Origin: Deinococcus marmoris DSM 12784
GTDB taxonomy: Bacteria; Deinococcota; Deinococci; Deinococcales; Deinococcaceae
Length of the DNA: 62,704 nucleotides
Reading direction: 5' to 3'
NCBI RefSeq assembly: GCF_000701405.1
Contig: NZ_JNIV01000012.1
Span: forward strand, 1-62,704
Position 1 is the stretch's first letter. Every line of letters begins with the position of its first letter. A program made the position numbers and the translations under genes. The notes beneath the pieces were generated by a model. The model ran no database searches. It saw nothing but the letters and a program-made list of their open reading frames with translations, and had not been told where the DNA came from. Of the stretch, positions 56,944 through 62,704 are shown in pieces.

Positions 56944-57618
56944 GTGGCCCCCGAATCATTCACGCCCACTGAATTCAAACACTTTGACCTGACCGCCCTG
57001 CCCAACTCGGCCCGCTACAAGCTGCTGACCGCCACCGTTGTTCCCCGGCCTATCGCGTGGGTCTGCACGCTGGGAGCGGACGGCGTGACGAATCTGGCCC
57101 CCTACAGTTTCTTCGGCCTGATGGGGTCCGATCCGCCCATCGTGGCCTTCGCCCCTGGCAACCGCGCAGACGGCACGCCCAAGGACACGGCGCTGAACAT
57201 TCCGTCCGGCGGCGAGTTCGGCGTGAACCTGGTCAGCGCACAACTGGCGCAGGTCATGAGTGACACAGCCACCGATTTCCCGCACGGCGTGGCCGAGACG
57301 ACAAAGCTGGACATCCAGATGGAACCCGGCCTCAAGATCGCGGTTCCCCGCGTGCAGGCCAGCCCCGTCACGCTGGAATGCGTGGAAGCGCAGACGGTAC
57401 AGATCGGCAAAACCCGCATCGTGCTGGGCCAGGTCATCGGCCTGAGCCTGCGCGCCGACGCCGTGCTGGACGAGGCGCAGCAGTATGTGGATACGGCAGC
57501 GCTGGACCTGATCGGGCGCATGGGCGGACGCGGCGGCTACACGCACACGCGCGATGGGTTTGAGATTGGGCGGATGACCTATGCCCAGTGGCAGGAACAG
57601 GAAAGCCCCAAAGACTGA
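56944..57618 (+). CDS. Flavin reductase-like (FMN-binding split barrel) protein
   Basis: A 224-residue flavin reductase-like domain protein: YKLLTATVVPRPIAWVCTLG, GVTNLAPYSFFGLMGSDPPIVAFAPGN, and FGVNLVSAQLAQVMSDT are the typical FMN-binding signature. It may reduce FMN with NAD(P)H for a monooxygenase. GTG start at 56944, with TAGGCT six bases before it. Confidence 0.87.
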   Translation: MAPESFTPTEFKHFDLTALPNSARYKLLTATVVPRPIAWVCTLGADGVTNLAPYSFFGLMGSDPPIVAFAPGNRADGTPKDTALNIPSGGEFGVNLVSAQLAQVMSDTATDFPHGVAETTKLDIQMEPGLKIAVPRVQASPVTLECVEAQTVQIGKTRIVLGQVIGLSLRADAVLDEAQQYVDTAALDLIGRMGGRGGYTHTRDGFEIGRMTYAQWQEQESPKD

Positions 57619-57629
57619 GCCGCCTCGTA

Positions 57630-58271
57630 TCAGCCGATCGGCTCCCCACCCGCCTTGACCCGGTGGCTGTCGGCCCACAGGTAACGGGCGGCCAGCGTGC
57701 GGTACGGCGTCCACAACGCCAGCACCTCGTCGGCTGGCGCATTCGGGTACAGCCGCGCCAGCCCCTGCCGCAGCGCCAGATCACCAATGCTGAACACGTC
57801 GGGGCGGGCCAGGGCAAACATCAGAAACATCTCGGCGGTCCAGCGGCCAATGCCGGGCAGCGGAACCAGGGCAGCGATGACTTCCTCGTCGGGCAGGGTG
57901 GCGATATGGGCGAAATCCACTGTGCCCGTCTGGACGGCCTCGGCAATGGCGGTCACGGTCCGCACCTTAGCCCACGACAGGCCCACCGCCCGCAGATCGT
58001 CACCAGGGGTTTGCAGCAGTGTTGCGGCGTCCAGCGTGCCCAGACGCTCCAGCAGGCGGGCGTGGATGCTGGCGGCAGCCTTCACGCTGAGTTGCTGGCC
58101 GTTCACGCTACGGATCAGGGTGCCGAAGGGGTCCAGCGTGGGCGTCAGCACTGGCAATTCGCCGTTGCGGGCGATCAGCTCCAGCATGGTGGGATCGCCG
58201 CTCAGATGCGCGGCAGCGTCGGCGTGGTGGAGCAGCGGCAGGGAGATGGACACGGCTGCATTCAAGCGCAT
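57630..58271 (-). CDS. alkA: DNA-3-methyladenine glycosylase II (AlkA type)
   Basis: A 213-residue HhH-GPD glycosylase, shorter than E. coli AlkA as it lacks the N-terminal domain, like the D. radiodurans AlkA2 form. The hairpin is LPGIGRWTAEMFLMFALARPDVFSIGDLAL with the catalytic Asp in GDLAL. It removes alkylated bases in base excision repair. A 10-codon ORF (58262-58294, MRPCAPRKCA) overlaps its start in another frame, resembling the leader ORFs elsewhere in the window, though its promoter is poor (TTTGCT). Confidence 0.9.
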   Translation of the reverse strand: MRLNAAVSISLPLLHHADAAAHLSGDPTMLELIARNGELPVLTPTLDPFGTLIRSVNGQQLSVKAAASIHARLLERLGTLDAATLLQTPGDDLRAVGLSWAKVRTVTAIAEAVQTGTVDFAHIATLPDEEVIAALVPLPGIGRWTAEMFLMFALARPDVFSIGDLALRQGLARLYPNAPADEVLALWTPYRTLAARYLWADSHRVKAGGEPIG

Positions 58272-58354
58272 TTCCGGGGAGCGCAGGGCCGCATCTGTCC
58301 AGCAAATGATTCTGCGGTCACAAACAGATCAGCCTCATGGGTCAGCATGGACCG

Positions 58355-58837
58355 ATGAACCGTTTCGTTTCGACTGTCCTCGGCCTCGCCGTCTCCGGCC
58401 TCTTGCTGGCCCCCTCTGCCCTGGCCCAGACCCAGATCGGCGGCGTGACCCTGACCCCGACCAGGCCCCCGGCTGCTGCGCCCGCACCGAGCGACGACGA
58501 CTATGACCGCGAATCCATTCCCAGGGGCTACCGCGAGGTCCGGGGCCGCGTGACTGGCCCCCGCGAGGGCCTGCGTCTGCCAGCGGGCAGCCAGATCATG
58601 GTCCGTCTGGTGGACCTGACCTCTGCCACGTCGCTGGTGGACATCAAGTTCAGCACCACCCGCCTGTCCACGCCGTACCAGATGGTCTACAACCCGGTAC
58701 GCCTGAACAGGACGCACAAGTACGCCGTGCGCGCCACCATTGCCGACAAAAATGGCGAGGTGCTGTACTCCAGTCAGGATACGGCGCTGCCGGAAGGCGT
58801 GCGGGTTACGCTGAACGTGCCTGTGACGGCGCGCTGA
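58355..58837 (+). CDS. Secreted YbaY/YscW-like protein
   Basis: A 160-residue exported protein: signal peptide VLGLAVSGLLLAPSALA, a Pro/Ala-rich spacer, then a beta-rich domain VRGRVTGPREGLRLPAGSQI, LVDLTSATSLVDIKF and YSSQDTALPEGVRVTLNVPV, similar to the YbaY/type III pilotin-like family (Lipoprotein_15). No lipobox Cys is seen. Function unknown, envelope-related. CAGCAT is six bases before ATG 58355. Its stop codon forms the left edge of the structured repeat copy 2. Confidence 0.75.
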   Translation: MNRFVSTVLGLAVSGLLLAPSALAQTQIGGVTLTPTRPPAAAPAPSDDDYDRESIPRGYREVRGRVTGPREGLRLPAGSQIMVRLVDLTSATSLVDIKFSTTRLSTPYQMVYNPVRLNRTHKYAVRATIADKNGEVLYSSQDTALPEGVRVTLNVPVTAR

Positions 58838-58995
58838 TACGGATTCCGTTTGTTTCGTGTAGAGATCGGGACAGCTCCGATCTCCACACTCCACGCCCGG
58901 AATCCGTTTCTCTCCTTCTCGCTCTGCTTCGCAGCTTTACAAGTCCGCTCGGATTAGCAGGTGTTTGCAACACCTTTTAATCGGAGTCCGTATGA
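58835..58995. repeat. Structured intergenic repeat, copy 2
   Basis: The 161-base partner of the element at 29784-29923. Ends TGATACGGATTCCG and CGGAGTCCGTATGA pair over 12 positions with one wobble. Hairpin A is 58862-58884 (GAGATCGG/CCGATCTC, loop GACAGCT), extended by GTGT/ACAC at 58857-58860 and 58886-58889. Hairpin B is 58959-58975 (AGGTGTT/AACACCT). About 21 extra bases between the hairpins, relative to copy 1, carry a small GC-rich hairpin. The left TGA is again the stop codon of the gene before it. Confidence 0.85.
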
Positions 58996-59010
58996 GTCCA
59001 GGATAAAGCA

Positions 59011-59047
59011 GAAGGCGGAAAGCTCCTGAATCGAGCTTTCCGCCTTC
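59011..59047 (-). terminator. Terminator hairpin after the subtilisin-like gene
   Basis: GAAGGCGGAAAGCTC (59011-59025) and GAGCTTTCCGCCTTC (59033-59047) form a perfect 15-bp stem with a 7-base loop. Reading leftward a weak T-rich stretch (GCTTTATCC) follows. Confidence 0.65.
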
Positions 59048-59059
59048 TCTGTTGGCTCT

Positions 59060-60661
<1,602 letters not shown>

Positions 60662-61027
60662 GCAAAACCTCCGGGAAAACGCCCCAGACCACAGCACGGC
60701 CCTGAGCATCAGAATCACTTCTCTGTGCAAAAGAGGGGATTCTGCGCCTGGTTTGAGCTGTCGTTAGGGAACTGAGGGCAGCATAAACGCACAGAGCAAT
60801 TCGTATTATGAAAAATCCGACGCAAGACAAATGACAGCCAGTCGTAGGTAAATGACCCACCGACAAATAATCAGGATTTATTCTTGTCTGGTTTTGCTCA
60901 AGAGTAGAGGTGAAGCACGGTATCTCAGTCAATACGCATGCTGCCTCATGGATCAGCATCCATTTCAGCGGGCATTCTGAGTAGCTTTGACCAGCAAGCA
61001 GAGAGGATGAGAAGACCCACACCCTGA
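60662..61027. other. Intergenic region upstream of the protease gene
   Basis: No gene is supported. The stretch is AT-richer than average, especially 60790-60900, and includes CATAAT on the minus strand near 60806-60811 as a possible -10 for the protease gene, without a good -35. Confidence 0.4.
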
Positions 61028-61744
61028 TCAGAGATTCCAGCCCCCCGCCACTTCCAGTTCCTGCCCGGTCACGTAATCGCTGGCGCACACGAAATACAGC
61101 GCGGCGTCCACCAGTTCGGCCACCGTGCCCGCGCGCCCGGCGGGAATCTCGCGCAGGGGCTGGGACACGCTGGTCTCGATCACGCCGGGGCTGACCACGT
61201 TCACGCTGACGCCGCTGCCTGCCAGTACGGAGGCCAGCGAGCGCGACAGTTGCAGCACCCCGGTCTTGGCGATCACGTACGGCACGATGCCGGGCCGCGC
61301 CGTCAGGTTGTGTGCGCCCGCGTAGCCCAGATTGACGATGCGCCCAAAGCCAGCAGAGCGCATCAGGGGTGCGGCCTCCTGGCAGGTGGCGAAGGTGGAG
61401 GTCAGGTTGCTGCCCAGCATCTCGGCCCACTCGGCATCGCTGGTGTCCAGCAGCGGTTTGTTCACGTAGTTGCCCACGTTGTTGACCAGCACGGCCAGCG
61501 GCGATCCGGCGAAGGCGGCGTGCGCCCGGCGCACCAGTTCGCGGGCCTGGGCTGGATCGGTCACGTCGGCCTGCAAGGTCACGGCCTGCACCCCGGCCTC
61601 CTCGCACCGTTGCGCGGTTTCCTCGGCCTGATCCGCGCTGCGCCGGTAATGCACGGCGACGTGGTAGCCCTCGCGCGCCAGGGCCAGGGCCAGCGCCCGC
61701 CCGATGCTGTGGGCCGAGCCGGTGACCAGCGCCGTCCCCTTCAT
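61028..61744 (-). CDS. Short-chain dehydrogenase/reductase (FabG-like)
   Basis: A 238-residue classical [22 protein letters not shown] (cofactor), [15 protein letters not shown] (NNVG), and the catalytic Tyr/Lys in [15 protein letters not shown]. It resembles FabG or pteridine reductase-like enzymes ([13 protein letters not shown]). The ATG at 61744 lies six bases after the Nudix stop with AGGGG before it, so the two are co-translated. Confidence 0.87.
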   Translation of the reverse strand: MKGTALVTGSAHSIGRALALALAREGYHVAVHYRRSADQAEETAQRCEEAGVQAVTLQADVTDPAQARELVRRAHAAFAGSPLAVLVNNVGNYVNKPLLDTSDAEWAEMLGSNLTSTFATCQEAAPLMRSAGFGRIVNLGYAGAHNLTARPGIVPYVIAKTGVLQLSRSLASVLAGSGVSVNVVSPGVIETSVSQPLREIPAGRAGTVAELVDAALYFVCASDYVTGQELEVAGGWNL

Positions 61745-61749
61745 CCCCT

Positions 61750-62157
<408 letters not shown>

Positions 62158-62216
62158 GCGGCACAGGCTACGGCGAAAAGCGGGGCCAGGATGTGGGGCT
62201 GGCCACGGCAAAGTCT

Positions 62217-62423
62217 TCACGACAGCAGCGGCAGCAGTTCAGTCATCGGGGACAGATCGGCCAGTTTCAGATCCGCCACCCGCCGTTTCTCGCCGCTATA
62301 AACGGCGAATTCCGATGCCAGCAACTTCTTTTCCGAAGCCCAGCCGATGATATAGGCGTGGGCCGAGGCGACCACGGTAGTTCTCGGCTCGGCATTTAAC
62401 TGGTAATGTTCAGTACCGGACAA
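62217..62423 (-). pseudogene. Small gene apparently cut at its 5' end by the adjacent insertion sequence
   Basis: An open frame of up to 68 codons with a reasonable protein look ([40 protein letters not shown]). The only start is a TTG at 62423 without a ribosome binding site or -10 box, and it lies eight bases from the end of a transposase frame. The likely explanation is that an insertion sequence removed its start. No family recognised. Confidence 0.45.
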
Positions 62424-62430
62424 CTTGCGT

Positions 62431-62704
62431 TTAAGTGGCGCTGGGTGCGGAGAAAGGTTGATTTAAGAGGCCGAAGTATATTTCGGCCTGTGGGTGATCC
62501 CATCTCAGCGCTCTCGCCAGATATTGCCAGCCATACTGGACCACGCTGACTGCGCGACGACCATGCGCTTTGACTGGAATTGGTTTGGACGCATTCATCC
62601 AGACGCCCACCCGCAGACAGCACACCCAGGCCAGCGTGACCAGTCCAAACAACCGCTCTAATCGGTCAGCGTGGGTCACCGCTGACCGTTCCAGGTCAAA
62701 GCCA
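62431..62704 (-). mobile_element. IS4-family transposase, C-terminal part (runs off the window)
   Basis: The minus-strand frame is open from the window edge to the stop at 62431. It reads FDLERSAVTHADRLERLFGL and then TLAWVCCLRVGVWMNA, HGRRAVSVVQYGWQYLARAL, the typical end of Deinococcus IS4-type transposases. Only about 90 residues are present, so the DDE site lies outside. The IS end should be between about 62390 and 62431, near GGTAATGTTCAGTACCGG, but the inverted repeat cannot be fixed with one end only. Confidence 0.75.

Overview
The window is a high-GC chromosomal segment that reads as a member of the genus Deinococcus. Supporting gene content includes a poxvirus-type topoisomerase IB beside uracil-DNA glycosylase, a RIO1 kinase, caa3-type oxidase assembly genes and short structured intergenic repeats. 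About 30 genes have a TANNNT-like -10 hexamer 5-8 bases before the start codon and no usable Shine-Dalgarno sequence, the leaderless-mRNA layout documented in Deinococcus. The genus call is inference from gene content; no rRNA or tRNA gene was found in the window.

Layout. 0.1-3.5 kb: a DNA repair cluster, a photolyase-like/uracil-DNA glycosylase in-frame fusion overlapping topoisomerase IB. 3.5-7.1 kb: carA with an upstream mini-ORF, then a copper/cytochrome oxidase assembly operon (PCu(A)C, SCO1, CtaG). 7.3-11 kb: a diguanylate cyclase, a tandem GNAT protein, a promoter-terminator pair that looks like a small RNA gene, a 42-codon ORF and a RIO1 kinase. 11-25 kb: a secreted DUF3352-like protein, a UbiD decarboxylase, two near-identical amino-acid binding proteins around a flavin amine oxidase plus a permease, then a run of leaderless genes (membrane protein, DUF2268 metalloprotease, ion channel, M24 peptidase, SDR, DinB-like). 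25-31 kb: a GGDEF-EAL protein with degenerate active sites, an rRNA/tRNA methyltransferase and an aldose epimerase separated by a structured repeat. 31-40 kb: HtrA protease, BadF-type kinase, EVE protein, acyltransferase, NrdR, and cytochrome c maturation genes ccdA/ccmA/ccmB. 40-48 kb: PBP1A-type enzyme, CheY-like regulator, mnmA, PAQR/hemolysin III protein, CitE-like lyase, renalase-like oxidase and a thioesterase. 48-57 kb: a lower-GC nuclease-like gene with a DUF4357 end, a BTAD regulator, GlsB, thrB, an aminotransferase, an MrfA-like helicase and xseB. 57-62.7 kb: flavin reductase-like protein, AlkA, a second copy of the structured repeat, a subtilisin-like lipoprotein, an SDR/Nudix pair and the end of an IS4-family transposase that appears to have cut a small gene.

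Functional threads are DNA repair (photolyase/UDG, topoisomerase IB, AlkA, MrfA-like helicase, exonuclease VII small subunit, Nudix), respiratory cofactor assembly (copper and haem routes), and c-di-GMP signalling. The most notable observations are a repeat present twice whose hairpin stems differ in sequence but stay paired, a likely uncharacterised small RNA gene at about 9.69-9.84 kb, several short leader ORFs overlapping the starts of carA, thrB, a renalase-like gene and a thioesterase gene, and the photolyase-UDG fusion carrying an internal ribosome binding site. All assignments come from reading the sequence only; no database search was run.
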